Assembly: GCF_902497875.1 (NCBI RefSeq)
Contig: NZ_CABVHY010000028.1
Span: 34,667-98,666 of the forward strand
Origin: Pseudomonas fluorescens
GTDB taxonomy: Bacteria; Pseudomonadota; Gammaproteobacteria; Pseudomonadales; Pseudomonadaceae
DNA length: 64,000 nucleotides
Direction of reading: 5' to 3'
Of this stretch, positions 39,988 to 49,216 are shown piece after piece. The position numbers and the translations under genes are program-made. The notes under the pieces were generated by a model. That model did no database searches, was not told the DNA's origin, and worked only from the letters and a program-made list of their open reading frames with translations. The stretch's first letter is position 1. Each line of letters begins with the position of its first letter.

Positions 39988-42381
39988 TTACTGAGCCACC
40001 TTCGCCGGCAACAGTTTCAAGGTGCTGCGGGTGTTGGCCGCCACTTCCTCGTCGCTGAAATGCGCCTGCTGGTAAATCCCCTCGATGTACGCCTCGGCCT
40101 GATCGTCATAGTGCTTGTCGAACAGCACGCCGCTTTGCCCGACCGGGTTGATGGTCAGGCTGTGGGCCGGGTCGGCGAAGTCGATGATGCGCCGGGTCGA
40201 GGGGCCGTAGGTCACTGGCCACGGCGCCGGACCGATCCTGGCCGAGAGGTTGTTCGGCACTTCGTGGCTGCCCGGGGCTTCGAACAGGCCGACGTTGAAG
40301 ACTCGGTCCAGTGGCTTTTGCAGCCCCAATGGATGGCCATGGGTCAGGGTGTGCGCCTTGCCCCACAACCATTGGCTCGGGTTATCGCCGAGGGTGGCCT
40401 TGAGGTGGGCCATGCTGGCCTGCCATGCAACCATGACGATGTCGGCGCGGTTTTCCTTGCCGAGGGTGTTGCGGTTGTCCCACCACGGCGAATCGGCAGA
40501 GGCCGCCAGGCGCGGCAACGCGGCATCGATTATCCGAGTGGAGAGCAGGGTCCCGAAGAAACCGTCGCCCAATTCGTCGTGGAACGCGGCATCGGTCAAG
40601 TTGAACAGCAGCTGGTTGAACAGCGTGGCACTGGTGGAGTCCAGCGGATAGTCGCCTTTCCACTGCGCCAGTTGCGCCACCAGTTTGAGCTCCTCAGAAT
40701 CTTTCACCACCTCTCGCAGCACCGGCAATAGCGGCGCCAGCAGGCGTGGGCCGTAGGCGGTGGTGGTACCCAGTTGCAATTTCTGGCTGCTCTCCAGGTC
40801 CCATTTGACGCTCGCCTCGCTCAGTTGTTTGTTCAACTGCTGACCGCGATCCGCCAGGTTGTAATAGCCGGGGATTTCCAGGGTCGGCGACAGCGGCTGG
40901 AAGTTGGCCGAGACGATGTAGCCGCGCGCCGGGTTCTCTTCCTGGGGGTTGGCGCTGAAGGGGTAAAAGCCGTCCTTGTCCGCCTGATGGGTACTGCCGT
41001 CGAGGATAAAGCCCGGCTTGACCCCGGCTGGACGCTTGGGCAGTTGCGCCGCCGCCCACCAACCGATGTCACCCTTGGCGTTGGCCCACAGCAGATTCAA
41101 GCCGGGTGCCTGCACCTTGGCTGCGGCGCCGCGGGCCTTGGCCAGCGTGTCGGCGCGGTTGAGCTGGTAGAAGCCTTCGAGAATCGGATTCCGGGTTTCG
41201 AGGAAACCCCACCACATGGCTATCGGCGTCTTGCCGGCGCTGGCGCCGAGCAGGTCATTGATGATCGGACCGTGGGGCGATTGGCGCAGGACCAGCTTGA
41301 ACGGTGCCTGGCCTTTCACGGCGATCTGCTGTTCGCTACTGGTCAGTTCGACCCATTTGTCGCGATACCAGACCTGATCAGGGTTATCCGGATTGACCTT
41401 TTCGGCGATCAAATCGAGGTCATCGTTCTGGAACATGGTCATGCTCCAGCCGAAGTCACGGTTGTGACCCAAGGAGGCGAAGGGCATCAGTGCCTGGTAG
41501 TAACCGTACAGCTCGAAATCGGGCGCGGACAGATGAGCTTCGTACCACACCGAGGGCACGGAGAAGCGGATGTGCGGATCACCGGCCAGCAACGGCTTGC
41601 CGCTTTTGGTCCGGTTACCGGAAATCACCCAGGCATTGCTGCCTTCGAACTGCGGCAAGCCGTGGTCGGCCATTGCCTGTTCGCTCAGCCGGGCAATAGC
41701 GTTCAGGTCTTGCCAGTCGCTGGCGGTCAGGGCGGGTGTCGAGGCCAGTACGCCTTTGGGTTGCCAGTCGATGTCAAAGACGCCGAGGTAGCCATTGCCC
41801 AGCTGGTCGCGGACATAGGTCAGCAAGGGTTCGGTGCGAAACGCCGCGGCAAAGCTGTAGGCCATGTAGCCGGCAATGCTGATGGTGTCCTGGGCGGTGA
41901 AAGCGCGCTTGGGGATGCCCAGCACCTCGAACTCCATGGGCCTGGCGTGAGTCGCCTGAAACTGGTTGATGCCATCCAGATAGGCTTGCAGGGCCTTCCA
42001 GGTGGCAGATTGCTGGTCCAGCCCGGCCAGGTAAGTCTCGGCGCGCTCGCGGATGCGCAGGTTACGCATCAGTTTATCGGTATCGAGCAATTTCGGCCCG
42101 AGCACTTCGGCCAGCTCGCCACGGGCCAGCCGGCGCATGATATCCATCTGGAACAGCCGGTCTTGAGCCTGTACATAACCGAGGGCACGGTACATATCGA
42201 CTTCGTTGCCGGCGCGGATATGCGGCACGCCGCGTTCGTCATAATGCACTGTGACCGGACCCTGCAGGCCTTGCAGCTCCACCTGCCCCTGGCGCGTTGG
42301 CTGCTTGCTATACACGTACCAGCCGCCACCGGTGGCGAGTGCGACGACCAGGAGGGCCAGTACGGTCAGGCTGCGTTTCAT
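39988..42381 (-). CDS. penicillin-amidase-family acyl-homoserine-lactone acylase (HacB-like)
   Basis: 797-aa Ntn-hydrolase precursor. N-terminal signal/anchor (MKRSLTVLALLVVALATGGG) then an alpha chain; the self-cleavage site and catalytic Ser are G247-S248 in PQFEGSNAWVISGNRTKSGK. LAGDPHIRFSVPSVWYEAHL follows, as in acylases. In P. aeruginosa the gene after spuH is the HSL acylase hacB (PA0305), and length and order agree. The substrate could be acyl-homoserine lactones or other N-acyl compounds. Confidence 0.85.
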   Translation of the reverse strand: MKRSLTVLALLVVALATGGGWYVYSKQPTRQGQVELQGLQGPVTVHYDERGVPHIRAGNEVDMYRALGYVQAQDRLFQMDIMRRLARGELAEVLGPKLLDTDKLMRNLRIRERAETYLAGLDQQSATWKALQAYLDGINQFQATHARPMEFEVLGIPKRAFTAQDTISIAGYMAYSFAAAFRTEPLLTYVRDQLGNGYLGVFDIDWQPKGVLASTPALTASDWQDLNAIARLSEQAMADHGLPQFEGSNAWVISGNRTKSGKPLLAGDPHIRFSVPSVWYEAHLSAPDFELYGYYQALMPFASLGHNRDFGWSMTMFQNDDLDLIAEKVNPDNPDQVWYRDKWVELTSSEQQIAVKGQAPFKLVLRQSPHGPIINDLLGASAGKTPIAMWWGFLETRNPILEGFYQLNRADTLAKARGAAAKVQAPGLNLLWANAKGDIGWWAAAQLPKRPAGVKPGFILDGSTHQADKDGFYPFSANPQEENPARGYIVSANFQPLSPTLEIPGYYNLADRGQQLNKQLSEASVKWDLESSQKLQLGTTTAYGPRLLAPLLPVLREVVKDSEELKLVAQLAQWKGDYPLDSTSATLFNQLLFNLTDAAFHDELGDGFFGTLLSTRIIDAALPRLAASADSPWWDNRNTLGKENRADIVMVAWQASMAHLKATLGDNPSQWLWGKAHTLTHGHPLGLQKPLDRVFNVGLFEAPGSHEVPNNLSARIGPAPWPVTYGPSTRRIIDFADPAHSLTINPVGQSGVLFDKHYDDQAEAYIEGIYQQAHFSDEEVAANTRSTLKLLPAKVAQ

Positions 42382-42486
42382 TGAAACTCCTTGTTCTGAT
42401 TCTTGGTTGCCACCACTCAGGGCCGCGAATATTTAGCACAGGCGTTGTGTGCCGCGCAGCGTTGTCCTTGAAAAGTCAGGAATGCC

Positions 42487-43068
42487 TTAGTTCGTCTGGC
42501 TGGCCGGCCACGGGCAATAACAGCCCACCGCCAGGGTGTGAGTGGCGTTGACCGCTCGTCCTTCACTCAGTGCCTGCAGAATCGGCTCGATAAAGCTGTT
42601 GTTGGAGTTACAGGTCAGGCCTTCGCTGTAGGGGCCGAAATACGCCAGTTTGCCGTTGCGATCCCAGATCGCCACGGCCGGGCTGGCGGGAATGTGTTCG
42701 GCACCGGGCAGGGCCGACAGGGTTTTCAGGCCGCTCAGGGTGCTGGGCAACTGCCCGTGGCTGCCGGGCTTTTGCACCGAATAGAACTCCACGCCTTGCG
42801 GCGCGTACTGTTCGATCAGTTCGCTCAGGTGCTGCTGGTTGCCGACATTGCAGGGGCAGGCCGGGTCCCAGAAATGCACCAGCCGCACTGCCCCGGGGCC
42901 GGCCAGTTCGCTGGGCAGACTCAGGGGATCGCCGGAAAACACCGCGGTCTGGTCGCTGAAGGCGCGCAGGTAGCGCCCCTGGAACCAGTCGTAAGCGGCC
43001 CACAGCCCACCGGCGCACACAAGGGCGAGCAGGCTGGCAAACAGTGTGGTGCGGTAGGGCAGGCGCAT
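42487..43068 (-). CDS. DUF6436-type thioredoxin-fold membrane-anchored protein
   Basis: 193 aa. One N-terminal membrane helix (TTLFASLLALVCAGGLWAAY) anchors a thioredoxin-like domain with VRLVHFWDPACPCNVGNQQH: the active-site region is CPC rather than CxxC, and further cysteines occur near the C-terminus (LTCNSNNSF, VGCYCPWP). ATG 43068 is preceded by GAGG. Redox function is inferred from the fold. Confidence 0.75.
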   Translation of the reverse strand: MRLPYRTTLFASLLALVCAGGLWAAYDWFQGRYLRAFSDQTAVFSGDPLSLPSELAGPGAVRLVHFWDPACPCNVGNQQHLSELIEQYAPQGVEFYSVQKPGSHGQLPSTLSGLKTLSALPGAEHIPASPAVAIWDRNGKLAYFGPYSEGLTCNSNNSFIEPILQALSEGRAVNATHTLAVGCYCPWPASQTN

Positions 43069-43178
43069 ACGGATCAATCCTCGAAGGTCGGGTAGCTTGC
43101 CATGCTTGCCGCGACAGATGAATATCGCAGACCTATTAAGTCTGTTACGCGCTCCGCGTTTTTTGTCTGGAAACCCTT

Positions 43179-44132
43179 ATGCCTGCGACCTTCGAGCCCG
43201 ATCACCTGCGTGCCAGCCTGCGACCTTTGGCCGCTGCGCAGCCGCTGTCGGTGGAAGCACTGGCCTATCAGCGTTTCTATGGGCTGGATTTTGCGCAGCA
43301 CAGCCTGCCGGTCAAGCGTGCGCTGGGACGCTTCGCAGTCGGTCATTATGAGCTGGTCAGCCAGGTCTGGTGGCCGCCGGAGCCCGTGGCCACGCTGTTT
43401 TTGTTGCACGGTTTCTACGACCACATGGGGCTCTACCGGCATGTAATCGAGTGGGCCCTGCAGCGTAGTTTCGTGGTGATTTCCTGCGACCTGCCGGGGC
43501 ATGGTTTGTCCAGCGGCGAGCGCGCCAGCATCGAGGATTTCGCCGAGTACCAGGCCGTGCTGCAAGGGTTGTTCGCCGAGGCGCAATCCCTCGATCTGCC
43601 GCAGCCGTGGCACCTGTGCGGACAAAGCACCGGTGGGGCGATAGTGCTTGATCATCTGCTCAATCACGGCACCAGCAGCCCGGCGCAGGGCCAGACCATT
43701 CTGCTTTCGCCGCTGGTGCGGCCACGGTCCTGGGGTTGGTCGCAATTGAGCTACTACCTGGTCAAACCCTTCGTCAAAGGCATCGCCCGGCGTTTCAGCG
43801 AGAACTCCAACGACCCGGCATTTTTACCCTTTCTGCAGGCCGATCCGTTGCAGCCGTTACGGTTGCCGACTGCCTGGGTCGGCGCGCTGGCGCGCTGGAT
43901 CAAACGCATTGAAGCGGCGCCGCGCAGTAGCCGGCGACCACTGATCGTCCAGGGGCAAGCGGACATGACGGTGGATTGGGTGCATAACCTGGAGGTGTTG
44001 CGCAGCAAGTTCGATCAGCCGCAGGTGTTGATGCTGCCTGAGGCGCGGCATCATCTGGCGAATGAAATTCCAGCGTTGCGCGAGCGGTATTTCGGGTTTT
44101 TGAATGAGCGGATGACGACTCGGGATTTGTAG
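43179..44132 (+). CDS. alpha/beta hydrolase (lysophospholipase/monoglyceride-lipase type)
   Basis: 317 aa. HGFYDHMGLYRHVIEW and CDLPGHGLSSGERASIEDFA are family blocks; the nucleophile elbow is GQSTGG (Ser about 148); acid GQADMTVDW; the catalytic His in LPEARHHLANE near the C-terminus. No signal peptide, so cytosolic. Divergent from the thioredoxin-fold gene. Confidence 0.88.
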   Translation: MPATFEPDHLRASLRPLAAAQPLSVEALAYQRFYGLDFAQHSLPVKRALGRFAVGHYELVSQVWWPPEPVATLFLLHGFYDHMGLYRHVIEWALQRSFVVISCDLPGHGLSSGERASIEDFAEYQAVLQGLFAEAQSLDLPQPWHLCGQSTGGAIVLDHLLNHGTSSPAQGQTILLSPLVRPRSWGWSQLSYYLVKPFVKGIARRFSENSNDPAFLPFLQADPLQPLRLPTAWVGALARWIKRIEAAPRSSRRPLIVQGQADMTVDWVHNLEVLRSKFDQPQVLMLPEARHHLANEIPALRERYFGFLNERMTTRDL

Positions 44133-44194
44133 TGCCTTTGAGGGCGTCATCGCGATCCGACCTGCTCGCGATTGGATTCTGCAGGCGCCTCAGG

Positions 44195-44947
44195 TCACTG
44201 GGTCAGGCTCGAGGTACTTTGCCCCACCGCCAATCCTGCGCGGATCGCTGCCAGGGCGGCCTGATAGTAAGCCTTGCCTTCGTCTGACTCGGCGAAGGTG
44301 GCGAATTCTTCCAGTTCCGTATCAGACAGGTCACGGTAGACGTAGAGCAACGTGTTGTTCAGGTCGGTGCCGATTTGATCCATCAGCCGCTGGCGCTGAC
44401 CGCTCAACATCCCTTGCGCCTGACCGTTGCCGAGCAGGCCGGGGATCATCTGGCTCAGGCTGTCGGCGGCAACCCCGGCGATGGCCAGGCTGACTTCGGC
44501 ACCCGCCTCGCGGGCAGGCAGCGCCTGAGCCAAATGGCCAATGATCAGCAGGCGGGTATCGCTGGCCTGGATTTTCGGCAAGCCCTGGGCGTTTTTCGCC
44601 AATTGGTCACGGCGGGTCGCCAGCAGTTCAGCGGCGACGATCTTGCGGCCCAACGGTGACTGAAAAAACGCCAACGCAGGTTTTGGATCGGCGAGTTTCT
44701 GGCGTAACTGCGCCTGGGCTCGCTGATCCATGGCCTGGGGTGCAAAGCGCTGATTGCTGTTGTTCACCAGTGCCTGGAACACCGCGGGCGGCAGGCTGTT
44801 TTTATAGCGTTGCTGGGCGGCGGTGAGGGCATCATTGAAATGCGCGCGTTGTTCTGGCCAACCGGCGACCTTGTATAACTGGTCGAGGCCGTCTGCCCAA
44901 ACGGGCAAAGTGCAGAACATCAGCAGTGAAAAAAGCAAACGGCGCAT
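44195..44947 (-). CDS. DUF2059-type secreted protein
   Basis: 250 aa. Signal peptide MRRLLFSLLMFCTLPVWA. The C-terminal half has the DUF2059 pattern LLYVYRDLSDTELEEFATFA then ESDEGKAYYQAALAAIR; the first half repeats a weaker copy (AQLRQKLADPKPALAFFQSP). Function unknown; presumed periplasmic. Confidence 0.75.
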   Translation of the reverse strand: MRRLLFSLLMFCTLPVWADGLDQLYKVAGWPEQRAHFNDALTAAQQRYKNSLPPAVFQALVNNSNQRFAPQAMDQRAQAQLRQKLADPKPALAFFQSPLGRKIVAAELLATRRDQLAKNAQGLPKIQASDTRLLIIGHLAQALPAREAGAEVSLAIAGVAADSLSQMIPGLLGNGQAQGMLSGQRQRLMDQIGTDLNNTLLYVYRDLSDTELEEFATFAESDEGKAYYQAALAAIRAGLAVGQSTSSLTQ

Positions 44948-45065
44948 AAGGACTCCTGTCAGCAGCCCACTATTCTCCGGGGCTTGGCCGTGGTTTGTCG
45001 AGAATTCGTATCAGTCCGCTCTGTGGCTCTGTCGGATTTTCAGGTGTATGGATACTATGCGCGGC

Positions 45066-45689
45066 ATGCAAATACCCTCTGATCACCCGCTGCTGTTGCG
45101 TATCGTCGACGATCTGGCTGAACGCGGCTGGTCGCAGCAGAATATTTTCCTGCCCGAGGTTCTGACCCTGGAACTGGCGGCTGAGTGCCGTAAACGTGCG
45201 GCCGAGGGTGAACTGGCTCCGGCCTCGGTGGGTCGAGGGGCTTCCCAGGAAATTCGCGAGGGGATTCGAGGGGACCATATCCAGTGGCTCGAACCCGGTC
45301 AGGTCGAGTCGTGCGACAGCTACCTGGGGTTGATGGACAGCCTGCGGCTCGCCATGAATCGCGGGTTGTTTCTGGGGCTGGAAGACTTCGAAAGCCATTT
45401 CGCGCTGTACCCGCCGGGCGCGTTTTATCTAAAACATGTCGATCGCTTTCGCGATGATGACCGGCGCATGGTCTCCGCCGTACTTTATCTCAATCAAGCC
45501 TGGCTGCCTGAGCATGGGGGCCAGCTGCGGATGTATCTGGATGAAGGCGTTGAATATGATGTGGTACCCACCGGCGGTTGCCTGGTGGTGTTCCTCTCCG
45601 GCGAAGTGCCCCATGAAGTCCTGCCCGCCACTCGGGATCGCCTGTCGCTGACGGGGTGGTTTCGTCGTCGCGGTAATGAGCCGTTTTGA
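45066..45689 (+). CDS. 2-oxoglutarate/Fe(II)-dependent oxygenase (prolyl-4-hydroxylase-like)
   Basis: 207 aa. Double-stranded beta-helix ligands are visible: HxD in YLKHVDRFRDD, the distal His in GEVPHEVLPATRDR, and the 2-oxoglutarate Arg in the same block (RDRLSLTGWFRRR). The start is uncertain: ATGs at 45048, 45057 and 45066 are in frame with no clear ribosome site; 45066 (MQIPSDHPLL) is chosen as the likeliest conserved start. Its end nearly abuts the DUF523 gene. Confidence 0.82.
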   Translation: MQIPSDHPLLLRIVDDLAERGWSQQNIFLPEVLTLELAAECRKRAAEGELAPASVGRGASQEIREGIRGDHIQWLEPGQVESCDSYLGLMDSLRLAMNRGLFLGLEDFESHFALYPPGAFYLKHVDRFRDDDRRMVSAVLYLNQAWLPEHGGQLRMYLDEGVEYDVVPTGGCLVVFLSGEVPHEVLPATRDRLSLTGWFRRRGNEPF

Positions 45690-45690
45690 G

Positions 45691-46176
45691 ATGCAAAAGA
45701 TTCTGGTGAGTCGCTGCTTGCTCGGGCACCGCGTGCGTTACGACGGCGGTGCCAGCGGGCCCTTTGATCAGCTTGAACAGTGGATCATCGAAGGACGGGT
45801 GGTGGCGCTGTGCCCGGAAGTGGCCGGCGGATTGCCGACGCCACGCGCTGCGGCCGAGATTCCCGGCGGGCAGGGCGCTGCAGTGCTCGATGGCAGCGAG
45901 CGAGTGTTGACCCGTGAGGGTGAGGACGTCAGCGCCGAGTTCCTCAGTGGCGCGCGACAGGCTCTGGCGCTGGTTGAACAGCACGGCATACGGATTGCCG
46001 TGCTCAAGGCCAACAGCCCGTCCTGCGGCAATCTGCTGACGTATGACGGCAGCTTCAACGGGGTCAAAGTCAGTGGGGAGGGCGTTACCGCGGCGTTGTT
46101 GAAGCGCAACGGAATTCAGGTGTTCAGCGAACTGGAATTGGCTGAGGCGGCGGCTGCGTTGGCAGCACTGGACTGA
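45691..46176 (+). CDS. DUF523 family protein
   Basis: 161 aa. The MQKILVSRCLLGHRVRYDGG start, CPEVAGGLPTPR, and VLKANSPSCGN blocks define DUF523. The conserved cysteines (CLLG, CPEV, SCGN) suggest metal binding or redox chemistry. ATG 45691 lies one base after the oxygenase stop; an in-frame ATG at 45676 would overlap it. Probably co-transcribed with the oxygenase. Confidence 0.85.
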   Translation: MQKILVSRCLLGHRVRYDGGASGPFDQLEQWIIEGRVVALCPEVAGGLPTPRAAAEIPGGQGAAVLDGSERVLTREGEDVSAEFLSGARQALALVEQHGIRIAVLKANSPSCGNLLTYDGSFNGVKVSGEGVTAALLKRNGIQVFSELELAEAAAALAALD

Positions 46177-46190
46177 GGCGAACACAATCC

Positions 46191-46343
46191 CTGTGGCGAG
46201 GGAGCTTACTGTGGCGAGGGGGCTTGCCCCCGCTCGGGTGCGCAGCAGCCGCAAAACCTGTGAATGCGGTGTGCCTGACGAAATGTGATTGCGGGTTTTA
46301 GGGCCGCTGCGCGACCCAACGGGGGCAAGCCCCCTCGCCACAC
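46191..46343. repeat. REPIN, family C, with partly duplicated left arm
   Basis: CTGTGGCGAGGGAGCTTACT and then TGTGGCGAGGGGGCTTGCCC stand in tandem on the left; GGGGCAAGCCCCCTCGCCAC closes the pair on the right. Confidence 0.88.
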
Positions 46344-46374
46344 GTTGAACGCAGACTCTCGATTTATGACCTTC

Positions 46375-47148
46375 TCAAGGCTTGGGCGGCTTGCTCGCAT
46401 CCATTCCGAACCATTTTTCCGAGAGTGCCATCAACCGGCCGTCGGCCTTGATGCGCTGCAAGGCCTTGTCGATGCTGGCCTGGAACGCCGGGTTACCCTT
46501 CTGGAATGGAATCGCCAGGCTCAGCGTCGGGCCGACTTTGGCGCCTTCCTTCACCGGCAAGTGGCTGTCACGAATGGCGTAAGGCACTAGCAGACGATCG
46601 CTGATGGCCGCGTCGATCTGCTTTTGCGCTACCTCCTTGATGGGCTGTTGCGCGTCGGGGTAGCTGCGCAGGTCAATGCCCTCGACGGTGCGTGCCTGCT
46701 CGACGAACTGGCTGCTTTGCGCCACGCCCAGTGCCTGGCCCTTGAGCGCTTGCAGCGAACTTAGCGGGCGTTGCTCTTCCTGGCGCACGATCAACTGCGC
46801 ACTGGAATAGCTATAAGGTTCACTGAAGTCGAAACGTTCCTCGAGTTCGGGGGTCATTGCTATGTGGTTGATGGCGACGTCGTACCGGCCGCTTTCGACG
46901 CCTTGCAGCAGATCGCCCGGATCGGTGACGACGAAATCCGCACGCACGTCCAGCTCGCTGGCGAGCATGTGGCCCAGTTCGACCTCGAACCCACTGAGCT
47001 TGCCGTCATCCTTGAAGTTGAATGGCGGCATATTGGCTTCCAGAGCGATGCGCAACTCGCCACGGTCATTCACATCATCGATCAGTTCGGCTTGAGCGCA
47101 AGTGCTCGCCAGGGGTAGCAAAAGTAACAGGCCAGGCAAAAACCGCAT
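46375..47148 (-). CDS. amino-acid ABC transporter binding protein (SBP_bac_3), orphan
   Basis: 257 aa. Signal peptide (MRFLPGLLLLLPLASTCAQA); binding-protein blocks RGELRIALEANMPPFNFKDD and SGFEVELGHMLASELDVRAD with the C-terminal ALSEKWFGMDAS. The start is 47148, with AAGGAG six bases before; an in-frame GTG at 47154 would overlap that site. No permease or ATPase gene is adjacent. Cysteine/cystine or a polar amino acid is possible from P. aeruginosa neighbours. Confidence 0.85.
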   Translation of the reverse strand: MRFLPGLLLLLPLASTCAQAELIDDVNDRGELRIALEANMPPFNFKDDGKLSGFEVELGHMLASELDVRADFVVTDPGDLLQGVESGRYDVAINHIAMTPELEERFDFSEPYSYSSAQLIVRQEEQRPLSSLQALKGQALGVAQSSQFVEQARTVEGIDLRSYPDAQQPIKEVAQKQIDAAISDRLLVPYAIRDSHLPVKEGAKVGPTLSLAIPFQKGNPAFQASIDKALQRIKADGRLMALSEKWFGMDASKPPKP

Positions 47149-47282
47149 GGTCACTCCTTTGAATTCAAATGTGCTGTGCGCGGTATCTGGTGCGCTTTGC
47201 TATGGTGTTGATTGGCTTCGACAACTATTTGTCACTAAGTTGTCGCAACCTTACGGATTTTGCTGAAAAACTGGAGAAGAGA

Positions 47283-47723
47283 ATGAAAACCTTAATGTCT
47301 CGTGCTGCTTTTGCCAGCCTGTTGCTGGGAGCTTCGATGTTGGCGAACGCCGCGGATGGCATCCCGCGCACCCCGACTCCCAAAGGCGCGGAAGTGTTCA
47401 TCGTCTCTCCTGAAGACGGCGCCACGGTAGGTCAAACCTTCAAGGTCAAATTCGGCGTCAAGGATATTGCCCTGGCTCCGGCCGGCGACCAGACCAAAAA
47501 CACCGGCCACCATCACCTGCTGATCGACGTCGACAAGTTGCCGGCCGAGACCGCGCCGATCCCGATGGACGCCAACCACATGCACTTCGGCAAGGCGCAG
47601 ACCGAAGCCGAGGTCAAGCTGGCCCCAGGCAAGCATACCCTGCAGCTGGAACTGGGCGACAAGAACCACGTACCGTTCGACCCGCCGATTGTCTCGAAAA
47701 AAATTACCGTGACCGTGAAATAA
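47283..47723 (+). CDS. DUF4399 family periplasmic protein
   Basis: 146 aa. Signal peptide MKTLMSRAAFASLLLGASML then ANAAD. The mature domain carries VFIVSPEDGATVGQTFKVKF and the His-rich stretch GHHHLLIDVDKLP and DANHMHFGKAQTE, the DUF4399 hallmark that suggests metal binding. Start 47283 follows GGAGAAG. It shares a terminator with serA. Function unknown. Confidence 0.85.
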   Translation: MKTLMSRAAFASLLLGASMLANAADGIPRTPTPKGAEVFIVSPEDGATVGQTFKVKFGVKDIALAPAGDQTKNTGHHHLLIDVDKLPAETAPIPMDANHMHFGKAQTEAEVKLAPGKHTLQLELGDKNHVPFDPPIVSKKITVTVK

Positions 47724-47740
47724 CCCTTTCGCGAGCATAA

Positions 47741-47770
47741 AAAAGGGAGACCCGAGGGTCTCCCTTTTTC
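47741..47770. terminator. bidirectional terminator between the DUF4399 gene and serA
   Basis: GGGAGACCC (47746-47754) / GGGTCTCCC (47757-47765) with A5 before and T5 after. Confidence 0.88.
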
Positions 47771-47785
47771 ATGGGCACTTGAAGC

Positions 47786-49015
47786 TTAGAACAACACGCG
47801 GCAACGGATGGTGCCGTTGATGTGTTGCAGCTTCTCTTGCGCCAGGTCCGAGTACTCGGCATCGACGTCGATGACGACGTAGCCGACTTTCTCGTTGGTC
47901 TGCAGGAACTGACCGGAGATGTTGATACCGTTTTCGGCGAAGACCTTGTTGATCTCGCTCATCACACCCGGAATGTTCTGGTGGATGTGCAGCAAACGGT
48001 GCTTGCCAGGGTGAGCCGGCAGGGCCACTTCCGGGAAGTTGACGGAGGACACCGAGGTACCGTTGTCGCTGTACTTGACCAGCTTCTCTGCCACTTCCAG
48101 ACCAATGTTGGCTTGGGCTTCAGCAGTGGAACCGCCGATGTGCGGAGTCAGGATCACGTTGTCCAGGCCACGCAGCGGGCTTTCGAACTCTTCGTCGTTG
48201 GAGCGCGGCTCCACCGGGAATACGTCGATAGCCGCGCCGATCAGGTGCTTGTCCTTGATCGCGTCCGCCAGGGCTTGCAACTCCACCACCGTGCCGCGAG
48301 CAGCGTTGATCAGAATGCCGCCCTTCTTGATCGCGCGGATTTCCTTCTCGCCGATCATCCACTGGGTCGCAGCGGTTTCCGGAACGTGCAGGGTGACGAT
48401 GTCGGACATGCCCAGCAGCTCGGTCAGGCTGGCGACCTGCGTCGCGTTACCCAATGGCAGCTTGGTGATGGTGTCGTAGAAATACACCTGCATGCCCAGG
48501 CCTTCAGCCAGGACCGACAACTGAGTACCGATCGAGCCGTAACCAACGATGCCCAGCTTCTTGCCGCGGATTTCGAAGGAGTTGGCCGCGCTTTTGATCC
48601 AGCCACCACGGTGGCAGGAAGCGTTTTTCTCGGGAATGCCACGCAGCAGCAGGATCGCTTCAGCCAGCACCAGCTCGGCCACCGAACGGGTGTTGGAGTA
48701 AGGCGCGTTGAAGACTGCGATGCCGCGTTCGCGAGCAGCGTTGAGGTCGACCTGGTTGGTGCCGATGCAGAAACAGCCTACAGCGACCAGTTTCTTCGCG
48801 TGATCGAAGACCTCTTCGGTCAGTTGAGTGCGGGAACGAATGCCGATGAAGTGAGCATCAGCGATCTTTTCCTTCAGCTGGGCTTCCGGCAGAGAACCCG
48901 TGAGGTACTCGATGCTGGTGTAGCCGGCGGCCTTGAGGACGTCGACAGCGGATTGGTGGACGCCTTCGAGAAGAAGGAACTTGATCTTGCTCTTGTCGAG
49001 GGAAGTCTTGTTCAT
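47786..49015 (-). CDS. serA: D-3-phosphoglycerate dehydrogenase
   Basis: 409 aa, ACT-containing SerA. It oxidises 3-phosphoglycerate and, in this family, also reduces 2-oxoglutarate to D-2-hydroxyglutarate. NAD fold GIVGYGSIGTQLSVLAEGLG; catalytic Arg/Glu/His blocks NAARGTVVELQALADAI and LTPHIGGSTAEAQ; C-terminal ACT domain (VSSVNFPEVALP onward) ends TIRCRVLF. ATG 49015 gives MNKTSLDKSKIKFLLLEGVH. The frame stays open far upstream (to 50479) only as an antisense shadow of the neighbouring dehydrogenase gene. Confidence 0.95.
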   Translation of the reverse strand: MNKTSLDKSKIKFLLLEGVHQSAVDVLKAAGYTSIEYLTGSLPEAQLKEKIADAHFIGIRSRTQLTEEVFDHAKKLVAVGCFCIGTNQVDLNAARERGIAVFNAPYSNTRSVAELVLAEAILLLRGIPEKNASCHRGGWIKSAANSFEIRGKKLGIVGYGSIGTQLSVLAEGLGMQVYFYDTITKLPLGNATQVASLTELLGMSDIVTLHVPETAATQWMIGEKEIRAIKKGGILINAARGTVVELQALADAIKDKHLIGAAIDVFPVEPRSNDEEFESPLRGLDNVILTPHIGGSTAEAQANIGLEVAEKLVKYSDNGTSVSSVNFPEVALPAHPGKHRLLHIHQNIPGVMSEINKVFAENGINISGQFLQTNEKVGYVVIDVDAEYSDLAQEKLQHINGTIRCRVLF

Positions 49016-49105
49016 CTGCGTAAACCTGTGTCCCGGAGAAAAATGACAGGAAAGGACAGCCTGAGCTGACCTGCGCGGCATGTTAGCCGTCACCGCAGAA
49101 CGCCT

Positions 49106-49142
49106 TTGGGCACTATCCTGCGGGGGCGGTATGCTAGCATAC
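49106..49142 (+). promoter_or_regulatory. promoter and palindrome between serA and the D2HGDH gene
   Basis: TTGGGC (49106-49111), 18-base spacer, TATGCT (49130-49135), pointing to the dehydrogenase. The -10 is embedded in the perfect palindrome GTATGCTAGCATAC (49129-49142), so a dimeric regulator could block it. Confidence 0.45.
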
Positions 49143-49216
49143 GCACCCCGCAAACACTCATTCCTGCGACGTGAAGCGTTCTCAGGATGACCATGAATTG
49201 TTCGAGAGTTCTGTCG

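Noticed and set aside
40774..42384. 536-residue plus-strand frame opposite the acylase
   Set aside because: It is a long open frame caused by high GC codon use on the other strand. It has no recognisable domain and no ribosome site, whereas the minus-strand acylase has full family motifs.
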